A stretch of DNA of 64,000 nucleotides from Streptomyces sp. HmicA12 (GCF_000373565.1 NZ_KB891806.1:124001-188000); one strand, 5' to 3'. Shown: positions 43,391 through 52,466, numbered from the stretch's first letter. Translations and numbers: made by a program. The notes: a model not told the origin generated them from the sequence alone.

Positions 43391-44647
43391 ATGACCGCAC
43401 CGTACGAGCACGACGGCACGCCGCCCCGGGACGGGTCCCGCGTCGTCGTCATCGGCACCGGCCTCGCCGGCACCCGGCTCGCCCAGCGCCTGGGCGAGCG
43501 CGCGGTGCTCATCGGGGAGGAGGCGCACGCCCCGTACAACCGGGTGCTGCTCGCCGAGGTCCTGGCGGGGACGTACACCCCCGACGTGATCGAACTCCCC
43601 GCCACCCCCGGCCCCCGGCTGCGCACCCGCGCCGTCCGCGTCGACCGCGAGCGCCGCGTCGTGCAGTGCGAGAGCGGCGCCGAGGTCCCGTACGACACCC
43701 TGGTCCTGGCGACCGGTTCGAACCCGGTGCTGCCGCCGCTGCGCGGCCTGTTCGAGCCCGGGGCGCGCGAACTGCCGGGCGGGGTGCACGCGTTCCGCAC
43801 GATGGACGACTGCCTCGCGCTGTCCGGGACGGTCACCGAGGGCACCCGGGCCGTCGTCATCGGCGGCGGTCTGCTCGGCGTCTCCGCGGCCCGGGCGCTG
43901 GCCCGGCGCGGCGCCCAGGTCGTCCTCACGCAGCAGGCCGAGCGGCTGATGGAGCGTCAGCTCGATCCGCGGTCGAGCGAGCTCGTGCGCCGGCACCTGA
44001 CGGCCCTCGGCGTCGAGATCCACACCGAGTGCCGGGTGCGCGGAGTCGGGGTCGTCGACGGGCGGGTGCGCCGCGTCGAACTGCACGACGGGTACGTGCT
44101 CGGCACCGATGTGACCGTGCTGGCCTGCGGCGTGCGGCCGCGCACCGGGCTCGCGCAGGCCGCGGGCCTCGACGTCGGCAAGGGCGTCCTCGTCGACGAC
44201 GCGCTGCGCACCTCCGACCCCCGTATCCACGCCGTCGGCGACTGCGCGCAGCACGCCGGCACCGTGTACGGCCTGGCGACGCCCGCGCTGGAACAGGCGG
44301 ACGCGCTGGCCGGCGTACTGACCGGTGGCGCGGACGCGTACACCGGCACCCGTGCCCTGACCCGCCTCACCCTGCCGCACACGGCGGGCCCTCTGGATCT
44401 CGCCGCGTTCGGCGAGACCGAGGCGCTGCCCGGCGACGACGTCGTCCAGCTCGCGGACGCCACCCGCGGCACGTACCGCAAGGTCGTGGTCCGCGGCGAC
44501 CGGCTCGTCGGCGGCGTCCTGGTCGGCGAGCTCGCCAGCGTCGGCGCGCTCGCGCACGCCTGGGAGTCGAACGAACCGCTGCCCGCCGCCGGTGACACCA
44601 CCGCCGCGCCGCTGCTCCACCTGCTCACCCACGACGGAGGCCTCTGA
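43391..44647 (+). CDS. FAD-dependent NAD(P)H oxidoreductase of the nitrite reductase operon
   Basis: The 418-residue protein is of the nitrite/rubredoxin-reductase type: VVVIGTGLAGTRLAQRL (FAD), EEAHAPYNRVLLAEVLAG, VLATGSNPVLPP, AVVIGGGLLGVSAARALARRG (NAD), IHAVGDCAQHAG (second FAD), then a small C-terminal domain. It resembles the N-terminal third of NirB, which follows after two bases, so the two may derive from a common reductase module. It probably feeds electrons from NAD(P)H to the nitrate reductase NasA (NasB/NasC role) or assists NirB. That role is inferred from position. Confidence 0.88.
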   Translation: MTAPYEHDGTPPRDGSRVVVIGTGLAGTRLAQRLGERAVLIGEEAHAPYNRVLLAEVLAGTYTPDVIELPATPGPRLRTRAVRVDRERRVVQCESGAEVPYDTLVLATGSNPVLPPLRGLFEPGARELPGGVHAFRTMDDCLALSGTVTEGTRAVVIGGGLLGVSAARALARRGAQVVLTQQAERLMERQLDPRSSELVRRHLTALGVEIHTECRVRGVGVVDGRVRRVELHDGYVLGTDVTVLACGVRPRTGLAQAAGLDVGKGVLVDDALRTSDPRIHAVGDCAQHAGTVYGLATPALEQADALAGVLTGGADAYTGTRALTRLTLPHTAGPLDLAAFGETEALPGDDVVQLADATRGTYRKVVVRGDRLVGGVLVGELASVGALAHAWESNEPLPAAGDTTAAPLLHLLTHDGGL

Positions 44648-44649
44648 TC

Positions 44650-47202
44650 ATGCCGACCGAAAAGACATCGCCCGCCCCGGCGATGCCCACGCTCGTCCTC
44701 GTCGGCCACGGCATGGTCGGCCAGCGCTTCCTCGAAGCGGCGGCCGAGCGCGGGCTCACCGCATCGCACCGCGTGGTGGTGCTGTGCGAGGAGCCGCGGC
44801 CCGCCTACGACCGCGTCCACCTGACCTCCTACTTCTCGGGCACGTCGCCCGAGGAACTGTCCATGACGGACCCGGAGTTCATCGAGAAGCACGGCATCGA
44901 GCTGTACGTCGGGGACCCGGCCGTGGTCGTCGACCGAAAGACGCGGACCGTGCACGCGCGCTCGGGGCTCGAGGTCCCGTACGACACGCTCGTCCTCGCC
45001 ACCGGCTCGTACCCGTTCGTGCCTCCGGTCCCCGGCAAGGACGCGACCGGCTGCTTCGTGTACCGGACCATCGAGGACCTGTACGCGATCGAGGAGTACG
45101 CGAAGAACAACTCCACCGTCGGGGCCGTGGTCGGCGGCGGGCTGCTCGGTCTGGAAGCGGCCGGAGCGCTGCAAGGGCTCGGACTGGCGACGCACATCGT
45201 CGAGTTCGCGCCGCGCCTGATGCCCGTGCAGGTGGACGAGGGCGGCGGCCAGGCGCTGCTGCGGACCATCACCGACATGGGCCTCGACGTGCACACCGGC
45301 GTCGGCACCCAGGAGATCGTCGCGGACGCGGACGGCCGGGTCACCGGGATGAAGCTGTCGGACGGCTCCGCACTCGCCACCGACCTCGTCGTCTTCTCCG
45401 CCGGTGTCCGGCCGCGCGACCAGCTCGCCCGCGACATGGGCCTGTCGGTCGGCGAGCGGGGCGGCATCAGCGTCGACGAGCAGTGCCGCACCAGTGACCC
45501 GGACGTCTTCGCGATCGGCGAGTGCGCGCTGGCCGCCGACGGGCGGGTGTACGGGCTCGTCGCCCCCGGGTACGAGATGGCGCTGACCGCCGCCGACACC
45601 ATCGCCGAGGCCGACGCGGCGTTCACCGGCGCCGACCTCTCCACCAAGCTGAAGCTGCTCGGCGTCGACGTGGCCTCCTTCGGCGACGCGCACGGCACGG
45701 CCGACGGCTGCCTCGACGTCGTCTACTCGGACTCGCGCTCGGGCACGTACAAGAAGCTCGTCATCGGCGGCGAGGGGGAACTCCTCGGCGGCATCCTCGT
45801 CGGCGACGCCGAGGCCTACAGCACGCTGCGCGCCCTCACCGGCACCGTGCCGCCCGTCGCACCCGAGTCCCTCGTGCTCCCGGCGGGGGCCGGCGGTCCG
45901 GCCCAGCTCGGCCCGGACGCCCTGCCCGCCGAGGCCGTGATCTGCTCCTGCCACAACGTCACCAAGGGCGAGATCTGCGAGCACGGCACGCTGCCCGAGG
46001 TGAAGAAGTGCACCAAGGCCGGTACCGGGTGCGGGAGTTGCGTCAAGCTCATCGGCCAGCTGCTGCCGAAGTCCGGCGACGACGGACTGTGCGGCTGCTT
46101 CGGGCAGACCCGTCAGGAGCTGTACGAGATCGTGCGCGTCAAGCGGATCACGAGCTTCGCCCAGCTGCTCGACGAGCACGGCCGTGAGGCGGCGCGCGGC
46201 GGCGAGGGCTGCGAGGTCTGCAAGCCGACCGTCGGCTCGGTCATCGCCTCGCTCGCGCCCTCGATCGGCGCCGACGGCTATGTCCTGGACGGCGAGCAGG
46301 CGGCGCTGCAGGACACCAACGACCACTTCCTCGCCAACCTGCAGAAGAACGGCTCGTACTCGGTCGTGCCGCGCGTCCCGGGCGGTGAGATCACCCCGGA
46401 GAAGCTCATCGTGATCGGCGAGGTCGCCCGCGACTACGGCCTCTACACGAAGATCACCGGCGGCCAGCGCATCGACCTGTTCGGCGCCCGGGTCGAGCAA
46501 CTGCCCATGATCTGGGCGCGGTTGGTCGACGCCGGCTTCGAGTCGGGGCACGCGTACGGCAAGGCCCTGCGGACGGTGAAGTCGTGCGTGGGGCAGACCT
46601 GGTGCCGGTACGGGGTGCAGGACTCGGTCCGGATGGCGATCGACCTGGAGCTGCGGTACCGGGGGCTCAGGTCCCCGCACAAGCTGAAGTCGGCGGTCTC
46701 CGGGTGCGCCCGCGAGTGCGCCGAGGCCCAGTCGAAGGACTTCGGCGTCATCGCCACCGCCAACGGCTGGAACCTGTACGTGGGCGGCAACGGAGGCATG
46801 ACACCCCGTCACGCGGACCTGCTGGCACAGGACTTGAGCGATGCCGAGCTGATCCGGCTGATCGACCGGTTCCTGATGTTCTACATCCGCACCGCCGACC
46901 GCCTGGAGCGCACCTCGGTCTGGCTGGAGCGGATCGAGGGCGGCCTCGACCACGTACGGGACGTCGTCGTGCACGACTCGCTCGGCCTCTGCGACGAGCT
47001 GGAGACCCTGATGCGGGAGCACGTCGCGGGCTACCGCGACGAGTGGTCGCAGACCATCAACGACCCGGAGCGCCTGGCCCGCTTCGTCTCCTTCGTGAAC
47101 GCCCCCGACACCCCGGACCCGACGGTCCGCTTCGTCCCGGAGCGCGACCAGATCAAGCCCGAGCTGCCGCTGATCCCCCTGGAAGGACTGGCTGTCCGAT
47201 GA
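44650..47202 (+). CDS. nirB: NADH-dependent assimilatory nitrite reductase, large subunit
   Basis: The 850-residue cytoplasmic enzyme reduces nitrite to ammonium. Domains in order: FAD/NAD reductase (VLVGHGMVGQRFLEAA, VVGGGLLGLEAAGAL, FAIGECALAADG), BFD-type [2Fe-2S] region (ICSCHNVTKGEI, KAGTGCGSC), a linker with GCEVCKPTVGS, nitrite/sulfite reductase ferredoxin-like half domain, and the siroheme/[4Fe-4S] domain with ligands CVGQTWC and CARECAEAQ. GGAGG precedes the ATG. It is the second gene of a tight operon and overlaps nirD by four bases. Its siroheme would come from the chelatase at 32731. Confidence 0.96.
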   Translation: MPTEKTSPAPAMPTLVLVGHGMVGQRFLEAAAERGLTASHRVVVLCEEPRPAYDRVHLTSYFSGTSPEELSMTDPEFIEKHGIELYVGDPAVVVDRKTRTVHARSGLEVPYDTLVLATGSYPFVPPVPGKDATGCFVYRTIEDLYAIEEYAKNNSTVGAVVGGGLLGLEAAGALQGLGLATHIVEFAPRLMPVQVDEGGGQALLRTITDMGLDVHTGVGTQEIVADADGRVTGMKLSDGSALATDLVVFSAGVRPRDQLARDMGLSVGERGGISVDEQCRTSDPDVFAIGECALAADGRVYGLVAPGYEMALTAADTIAEADAAFTGADLSTKLKLLGVDVASFGDAHGTADGCLDVVYSDSRSGTYKKLVIGGEGELLGGILVGDAEAYSTLRALTGTVPPVAPESLVLPAGAGGPAQLGPDALPAEAVICSCHNVTKGEICEHGTLPEVKKCTKAGTGCGSCVKLIGQLLPKSGDDGLCGCFGQTRQELYEIVRVKRITSFAQLLDEHGREAARGGEGCEVCKPTVGSVIASLAPSIGADGYVLDGEQAALQDTNDHFLANLQKNGSYSVVPRVPGGEITPEKLIVIGEVARDYGLYTKITGGQRIDLFGARVEQLPMIWARLVDAGFESGHAYGKALRTVKSCVGQTWCRYGVQDSVRMAIDLELRYRGLRSPHKLKSAVSGCARECAEAQSKDFGVIATANGWNLYVGGNGGMTPRHADLLAQDLSDAELIRLIDRFLMFYIRTADRLERTSVWLERIEGGLDHVRDVVVHDSLGLCDELETLMREHVAGYRDEWSQTINDPERLARFVSFVNAPDTPDPTVRFVPERDQIKPELPLIPLEGLAVR

Positions 47203-47558
47203 CCATGGCCCCGATCGCCCCCGACAAGACGACGGTACTGGTGCAACTCGGCCTGGAGGAGGAGTGGTTGACGGTATGCGACCTGTCCCGCCTCACGCCG
47301 GGCCGCGGAGTCGCCGCGCTGCTGCCGGACGGCCGCCAGGCGGCGGTCTTCCTGGACCGCTCCGGCCGGGTGCACGCCATCGACAACACCGACCCGTTCA
47401 CGGGCGCGGCCGTGCTCTCGCGCGGGCTGCTCGGCTCCGACCGGGGGCGCCCGTTCGTGGCGTCGCCGCTGCTGAAGCAGCGCTTCGACCTGGAGACGGG
47501 CCGCTGCCTGGACGACGACGGAGTGGCCGTCCGGACGTACGCCGCACGGACCGCTTAA
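47199..47558 (+). CDS. nirD: Nitrite reductase small subunit
   Basis: The 119-residue Rieske-fold protein starts at the ATG that overlaps the nirB stop (ATGA). It has EEWLTVCDLSRLTPGRGVAALL, VHAIDNTDPFTGAAVLSRGLLG and SPLLKQRFDLETGRCLDDD. The Cys-His pairs that bind the Rieske cluster are absent, as is usual for NirD, so it is a structural subunit of the NADH nitrite reductase. Confidence 0.94.
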   Translation: MTMAPIAPDKTTVLVQLGLEEEWLTVCDLSRLTPGRGVAALLPDGRQAAVFLDRSGRVHAIDNTDPFTGAAVLSRGLLGSDRGRPFVASPLLKQRFDLETGRCLDDDGVAVRTYAARTA

Positions 47559-47572
47559 CTCCCTGACTCCCT

Positions 47573-47606
47573 GACTCCCGAGATTACTTGACTCCCGAGA
47601 TTACTT
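47573..47606. repeat. 17-bp perfect tandem duplication
   Basis: GACTCCCGAGATTACTT occurs twice in succession (47573-47589 and 47590-47606), preceded by two shorter CTGACTCC units. It fills the gap between nirD and the TetR gene and ends against the putative TetR operator. Confidence 0.85.
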
Positions 47607-47622
47607 GACCGACCGTTCCAGA
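47606..47622. promoter_or_regulatory. Putative TetR operator upstream of the regulator gene
   Basis: TTGACCGACCGTTCCA resembles the reverse complement of the site before the SDR gene (TGACCGATCGGTTCA). They share TGACCGA-x-CG. It lies about 20 bp before the GTG of the tetR-like gene and suggests self-control. Confidence 0.5.
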
Positions 47623-47641
47623 AAGCCGTAGGGTCCTGGCT

Positions 47642-48226
47642 GTGGCCAGGACCAAGGAATTCGACCCCGACGCCGCGCTGCGGGCGGCCCAGGAGCTGTT
47701 CCACCGGCGAGGCTACGAGGCCACGTCGATGGCGGACCTCGTCGAGCACCTCGGCGTCGGACGCGCCAGCATCTACGCGACGTTCGGCAACAAGCACGAG
47801 CTGTATCTGAAGGCGATGGACCGGTACGCCGAGTCCACCGGGGCGGTCACCGTCGCCGAGCTGTCGGGCGACGGGCCGCCGCTGGACGCCGTGCGCGCCC
47901 TGGTGCGCCGGTTCGCCGACGAGGCCGCCACGGACGATCGGCGCCGGCTCGGCTGCCTCGTCACCAACACGGCGGCCGAGCTCGGCCCGCACGACACGCA
48001 GGCCGCGCGCCGCGTGGAGCGCTCCTGGGAGCAGATCGAGACGCTGCTGCACGCGACGCTCACCCGCGCGCGGGCCAGGGGCGAACTGCCCGAGGGCCGC
48101 GACCCGCGCGCCCTCGCCCGCATGCTCCTCGTACTGCTCCAGGGAATCCGGGTCACCGGCAAGGCGTCGCAGGACCCGGCCCGGGTCCGGGACGCGGCCG
48201 AGCAGGCACTCACCCTGCTGGACTGA
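47642..48226 (+). CDS. TetR/AcrR-family transcriptional repressor
   Basis: The 194-residue protein has a TetR DNA-binding domain: FDPDAALRAAQELFHRRGYEATSMADLVEHLGVGRASIYATFGNKHELYLKAM (residues about 6-58). The ligand-binding C-terminal domain follows, with a RLGCLVTNTAAELGPHD motif common in regulators of short-chain dehydrogenases and quinone-responsive genes. The start is the GTG at 47642. It is followed by an SDR gene with a matching palindrome in its upstream region, so that gene is the likely target. Confidence 0.92.
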   Translation: MARTKEFDPDAALRAAQELFHRRGYEATSMADLVEHLGVGRASIYATFGNKHELYLKAMDRYAESTGAVTVAELSGDGPPLDAVRALVRRFADEAATDDRRRLGCLVTNTAAELGPHDTQAARRVERSWEQIETLLHATLTRARARGELPEGRDPRALARMLLVLLQGIRVTGKASQDPARVRDAAEQALTLLD

Positions 48227-48274
48227 CCGCCACCTGCCACCCACGCGCCTCCCTTCTTCATGCCCTCATACTGA

Positions 48275-48284
48275 ACCGATCGGT
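48275..48284. promoter_or_regulatory. Putative TetR operator upstream of the SDR gene
   Basis: ACCGATCGGT is a perfect 10-bp palindrome inside TGAACCGATCGGTCA, 20 bp before the SDR start codon. It matches the site before the tetR-like gene. Confidence 0.55.
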
Positions 48285-48304
48285 CAAGAAAGAGGAACAC
48301 CGTC

Positions 48305-49090
48305 ATGACTGTCGCCCCTTCCGCACCCCGCACCCGCTTCAGCGGCAGGACCGCCCTCGTCACCGGCGCGGGCTCCGGCCTCGGCCGCGCCATCGCGCTC
48401 GCCCTGGCCGCGGAGGGCGCGAACGTGGTCGTGGCGGGCCGCACCCCGGCCCCGCTGGCGGAGACCGTCGCCCTGATCGAGGAGGCGGGCGGCACCGCGC
48501 ACGCACAGGTGGCCGACGTGAGCCGCGCCGAGGACGTGGCGGCCGCCGTCCGCGCGGCGGTCGACCGCTTCGGCGCGCTGGACGTGGCCGTGAACAACGC
48601 GGGCGTCTTCCGCGGCGGCGCCCCGATCGCCGACCTGCCGGCCGACGACTGGCGGACGCTGCTCGACATCAACGTCACGGGCGTCCTGTACGCGCTCCAG
48701 GCCGAGGTCGCCCAGATGCGCGGGCAGGAGTCGGGCGGCGCGATCGTCAACATCGCCTCGAACCTCGGGGCGCACCGCACCCAGCCGGGCGTCACCGCGT
48801 ACGCCGTCTCCAAGGCGGCCGTCTCCGCCCTGACCCGCGGCGCGGCCCTCGACCACATCGCCGAGGGCATCCGCATCAACGCCGTGAGCCCGGGCGCCTC
48901 GGACACCGCCATGTCGATGCGGCCGGGCGAGACCGAGGCCGAGCGGGCGATCCGGATGAAGGCCGAGTCCCCGCTCGCCCGGGTCGCGGCGACGGCCGAG
49001 GTCGCCGCCGCGGTGCTGTATCTGGCCTCGGACGACGCCGCGTCGGTGGTCGGCACGGACCTGGTGATCGACGGCGGGGCCGCGGCCTGA
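48305..49090 (+). CDS. Short-chain dehydrogenase/reductase
   Basis: The 261-residue classical SDR has a cofactor site TALVTGAGSGLGRAIAL, an NNAG motif in DVAVNNAGVF, a Ser in IVNIASNLG, and the catalytic YAVSK. The AGRT after the second strand favours NADP(H). AGAGGA precedes the ATG. It probably reduces a small carbonyl compound or quinone sensed by the adjacent TetR regulator. The substrate is unknown. Confidence 0.93.
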   Translation: MTVAPSAPRTRFSGRTALVTGAGSGLGRAIALALAAEGANVVVAGRTPAPLAETVALIEEAGGTAHAQVADVSRAEDVAAAVRAAVDRFGALDVAVNNAGVFRGGAPIADLPADDWRTLLDINVTGVLYALQAEVAQMRGQESGGAIVNIASNLGAHRTQPGVTAYAVSKAAVSALTRGAALDHIAEGIRINAVSPGASDTAMSMRPGETEAERAIRMKAESPLARVAATAEVAAAVLYLASDDAASVVGTDLVIDGGAAA

Positions 49091-49101
49091 TCACGCGGCT
49101 T

Positions 49102-49236
49102 GTGGTGGGCTGGTCGCGCAGTTCCCCGCGCCCCCCTGGAGGTGCTCACTGCGTGCGCACCTCCATCGATGAGGGCAAGCGGCGAAGCCGCGAGCCCTCA
49201 GGGGCGCGGGGAACTGCGCGACCAGCCACCCACCAC
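49102..49236. repeat. Long inverted-repeat structure between convergent SDR and permease genes
   Basis: The outer arms (49102-49134 and 49201-49236) pair over more than 30 bases and each contain the dispersed core GCGCAGTTCCCCGCGCCCC. Inside lie two smaller hairpins, GGAGGTGC/GCACCTCC (49138-49145 and 49157-49164) and GCGGC-GAA-GCCGC. The whole could fold into a branched terminator for both genes. Confidence 0.8.
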
Positions 49237-49279
49237 GCGCACCCGGCAACGCACAGCACCCCGCAGACGCACCCCCCAC

Positions 49280-50134
49280 TCAATCGATCCCGGACCGCTC
49301 CACCCCCGCCACGATCCACCGCTGGAACAGCAGGAAGACCAGCAGCAGCGGCACGATCGACACGGCGGCCGCGATGAACAGCTCGTGCAGCCGCACCACT
49401 TGGGACGTGGTGAAGGAGGACAGCGCCACCTGCACCGTCCAGGCGTTCCGGTCCTGCCCGATGACCAGCGGCCACAGGAAGGAGTTCCAGGCACCGATGA
49501 AGACGATCGTGCCGACGGCGGCGAAGACGGGCCGCGCGTTCGGCACGACCACGCGCCAGTACGTGCGCCAGTATCCGAGCCCGTCCACCCGCGCCGCGTC
49601 CTCCAACTCCCGGGGAAATCCGAGGAAGTACTGCCGGAAGATGAAGCACGCGAACGCGGAGAAGAGCGTGGGCACGATGAGTCCGCGCAGTGTCGACACC
49701 CAGCCGAGCGACGACACCAGCACGAAGGTCGGTACGAAGGTGACGGCCGCCGGGACCATGAGGGTGCCCAGGATCGCGTAGAAGACCTTGTTCGCGTGCC
49801 GGTACGGGATGCGGGCGAGCCCGTACCCGGCGAGGGACGCGAGCAGCAGGGTGCCCAGGGTCGTCAGGACGGCGATCAGCGCCGAGTTGAGCAGGGAGCG
49901 GGCGAAGGGGACGGAGGTGTCGTCGAACAGCTCGCCGATGTTGCCCCACTGGATGTCCGACGGGAAGAACGTCCAGTCCGGCGAGGTGATGTCCTCCTCC
50001 CTCGCGAGGCCGTTGCGGACCAGGAGGTAGAAGGGGATGAGGAAGAGCAGGGCGAGTGCGACGAGCAGGGCCAGGCGCAGGGCGCGTCCCGCCCGGACCA
50101 GACCGTCGTCCCGCGTCCGGCGGGTGGCGCTCAT
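49280..50134 (-). CDS. Sugar ABC transporter permease, MalG type
   Basis: The 284-residue product starts at the ATG at 50134, which overlaps the upstream permease stop by one base (TGATG). It has about six transmembrane helices and the EAA-loop motif ELEDAARVDGLGYWRTYWRVVVPNARP. It pairs with the upstream permease. No ATPase gene lies here, which is normal for Streptomyces sugar importers that share the MsiK ATPase. Confidence 0.92.
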   Translation of the reverse strand: MSATRRTRDDGLVRAGRALRLALLVALALLFLIPFYLLVRNGLAREEDITSPDWTFFPSDIQWGNIGELFDDTSVPFARSLLNSALIAVLTTLGTLLLASLAGYGLARIPYRHANKVFYAILGTLMVPAAVTFVPTFVLVSSLGWVSTLRGLIVPTLFSAFACFIFRQYFLGFPRELEDAARVDGLGYWRTYWRVVVPNARPVFAAVGTIVFIGAWNSFLWPLVIGQDRNAWTVQVALSSFTTSQVVRLHELFIAAAVSIVPLLLVFLLFQRWIVAGVERSGID

Positions 50135-51057
50135 CAGTCGGCCTCCTTCCTGCCGAGCCCGAACCACTGCGCCTGACCCACCGTCACCACGGCGATGATC
50201 AGGGCCAGCAGGACGGCGCCCGCGCTGCCGAGTCCGAGGTTCTGCCCCTGTCCGAGGGCGGTGTAGTAGAGGTAGACGAGCGGCGGCCGGGCGTAGGGCG
50301 GATAGCCGCGCGCGTCGGAGAGCAGGTTGTAGAACTCGTCGAAGGCCTGGAAGGCGTTGATGACGAGCAGCAGCACCACGGCGACGGATGTGGCGCGCAG
50401 CTGAGGGAACGTGATGTGCCGGAACACCTGCCATCCGGGCCGGGCTCCGTCGACGGACGCCGCCTCGTACAGGGTCGGGCTGATCCGCTGCAGTCCGGCC
50501 AGGAACAGGATCATGTAGAAGCCGGCCTGCAGCCACAGCCGTACGGTGACGATGACGAGCCAGTACCAGGGCGGATCGGTCGTCGACAGCCAGGCGACCT
50601 GGTCGGCGTCCACGTAGCCGAGCAGCGTGTTGGCGAGCCCGAAGCGCACCCCGTTGAAGATCGACATCTTCCAGATCAGGGCGGCGACGACGTAACTGCA
50701 CGCGGCGGGAAGGAAGAACACCGACCGGAAGAACGCCTGCGCGCGCCGCAGCCGGTTCACCATGAGGGCGAGGGCGAGCGAAGCGGCGTACGTCGCGGGC
50801 ACGATGAAGAGCGTGAAGACGCAGAACGTCCACAGGCTGCTCGTGAAGGCGTCGTCCTTCAGCAGCGCCGTGTAGTTGTCGAGTCCGACGAAGGTGTCGG
50901 GCGTGACGGTGTTGTGCGCGTCGAAGAAGCTGAGGTACACGCTCCAGCCGAGCGGTACGTACGTGAAGACGAGCAGGCCGAGCACGAAGGGGCCGACGAA
51001 GACCCAGAACCACAACGCCCGGTTGCGCTCGCGGAGTTGGGATGCCGTGCGCGTCAC
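50134..51057 (-). CDS. Sugar ABC transporter permease, MalF type
   Basis: The 307-residue product starts at the GTG at 51057, overlapping the binding-protein stop (GTGA). Six membrane helices are predicted, beginning ALWFWVFVGPFVLGLLVFTYVPLGWSVYLSF. The ATPase-contact loop is LYEAASVDGARPGWQVFRHITFPQL. It forms the channel together with the MalG-type permease. Confidence 0.92.
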   Translation of the reverse strand: MTRTASQLRERNRALWFWVFVGPFVLGLLVFTYVPLGWSVYLSFFDAHNTVTPDTFVGLDNYTALLKDDAFTSSLWTFCVFTLFIVPATYAASLALALMVNRLRRAQAFFRSVFFLPAACSYVVAALIWKMSIFNGVRFGLANTLLGYVDADQVAWLSTTDPPWYWLVIVTVRLWLQAGFYMILFLAGLQRISPTLYEAASVDGARPGWQVFRHITFPQLRATSVAVVLLLVINAFQAFDEFYNLLSDARGYPPYARPPLVYLYYTALGQGQNLGLGSAGAVLLALIIAVVTVGQAQWFGLGRKEAD

Positions 51058-52313
51058 TTCTTCTTCACGCGGTCGAGCTCCGCCGACACCTTCCGCACGA
51101 CCTTCTTCAGCTCGCTCTCCGGGTTCGCGCCGCTCTTGACGATGCGGTTGAGCGCGTCCTGGTACGCGGTCTGCGCGGCCGGGGTCCACAGCAGCGGCTG
51201 GGCGAAGCCGTGGTCGGTGGTGAAGCGGACGGCGTCGGCCGCGGCGCCCTCGCGCAGCTTGGCCGCCTTCTTGGCGAGCGAGATCCGCGCCGGGATGTGG
51301 AAGCCGTAGCCGAGGGCGAAGTCCTCCTGGTAGTCGGTGCGTTCGACCCACAGCCACTTCAGGTAGTCCTTGCCCGCCTGCTGGTGCCTGGAGCGGGTGG
51401 AGACGGCCGCGGCGTACGCGCCGACCGGCACGGACGGCTTGCCCTGCGCGCCGTCCGCGGGGAACGGCAGGACGCCGAAGTCGTCGCCGAGCGCCTTCTG
51501 GACGGCGGGCAGCGCCCACAGGCCCGACCACTGCATGGCGGTGAGGCCCTGGGTGAACGCCGACGGGTCCGACCAGTCGGCGGGCGCGCCGAGCAGCAGC
51601 GACTTGTCGGTGTAGAGCCGGCGGATCCTGCCGAGGGCGCGGGCGGCGGCCGGGTCGTCGAAGCCGACCTCGCCGTCCTCGGTGACGAGCGAGAGTCCGG
51701 CGGCGTAGAGCGGGGTGCCGCCGAGGACTCCGGCGCCGGCGTCGTTGCCGAGGAAGAGCCCCTTGACCTTCTTGGTCGTCAACTTCTTCGCCACGTCGAC
51801 GAGTTCGTCGAGCGTCGTGGGCGGCTTCACTCCCGCGTCGTCGAGCAGGCTCTTGCGGTAGTAGAGCATCTGCATGTCGATGACCTGCGGGATGCCCCAG
51901 ATCTTGCCGTCGTGGCGCTTCGGGGCGAGGACGGCCTGGTTGAAGTCGTCCTCGACGCCCTTGAGGAGGTCGGTGACGTCGGCGACCTGCTTGCCCTGGA
52001 TCATGTCCAGGGAGGGGCCGTTGACCTCGAAGACATCGGGTCCGGAGTCGGTGAGCAGGGCGGCGGCGGTCTGCTGGTCGTAGTTTCCCGGCCGCCACTG
52101 CACGGCGACGTCGGCCTTGTCGTACGCGGCCGCGTACTTCTTCACCGCCTGCTCGGTGCCCGCCTCGCCGTACTGGTGGTACCACTGCGACAGCTTCGGC
52201 CCGCCCTCGGAACCTCCGTCGCCGCGCCCCGTGTTGGACCCGCACGCGCTGAGCAGACCGAGCGCGGAGCCGACGGCTCCGGTGGCGAGCAGTCCCCTGC
52301 GGCTGATGGTCAT
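51054..52313 (-). CDS. Sugar-binding lipoprotein of an ABC importer
   Basis: The 419-residue product is read from the ATG at 52313, where AGGGGGA lies upstream. The N-terminus MTISRRGLLATGAVGSALGLLSACG has a twin-Arg-like pair and a lipobox (LSAC), so it is exported and lipid-anchored. The mature part is a family 1 extracellular solute-binding protein: VQWRPGNYDQQTAAAL, GIPQVIDMQMLYYRKSLLDDAG and a late TTDHGFAQPLLW. It is the first gene of a three-gene operon with overlapping codons. The sugar is unknown. Confidence 0.92.
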   Translation of the reverse strand: MTISRRGLLATGAVGSALGLLSACGSNTGRGDGGSEGGPKLSQWYHQYGEAGTEQAVKKYAAAYDKADVAVQWRPGNYDQQTAAALLTDSGPDVFEVNGPSLDMIQGKQVADVTDLLKGVEDDFNQAVLAPKRHDGKIWGIPQVIDMQMLYYRKSLLDDAGVKPPTTLDELVDVAKKLTTKKVKGLFLGNDAGAGVLGGTPLYAAGLSLVTEDGEVGFDDPAAARALGRIRRLYTDKSLLLGAPADWSDPSAFTQGLTAMQWSGLWALPAVQKALGDDFGVLPFPADGAQGKPSVPVGAYAAAVSTRSRHQQAGKDYLKWLWVERTDYQEDFALGYGFHIPARISLAKKAAKLREGAAADAVRFTTDHGFAQPLLWTPAAQTAYQDALNRIVKSGANPESELKKVVRKVSAELDRVKKK

Positions 52314-52466
52314 CGCGGGTGTTCCCCCTGTTCGTTCTGTGTCGTCGTTCGTTCTGTGTGTCGTCGCTGTGAGGCCGTCAGCGAAGCGTAAAGGTGCGGC
52401 CTGCACGAATCAGCGGAACGTCAAAGACGGGCGCCGCGCTCCCGCTTCCGGCCTACGGTGCGACGT

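Noticed and set aside
44650..47022. Minus-strand frame of 1,021 codons opposite nirB
   Set aside because: It is an antisense mirror of nirB. The product is His/Asp/Arg-rich and has no family resemblance.
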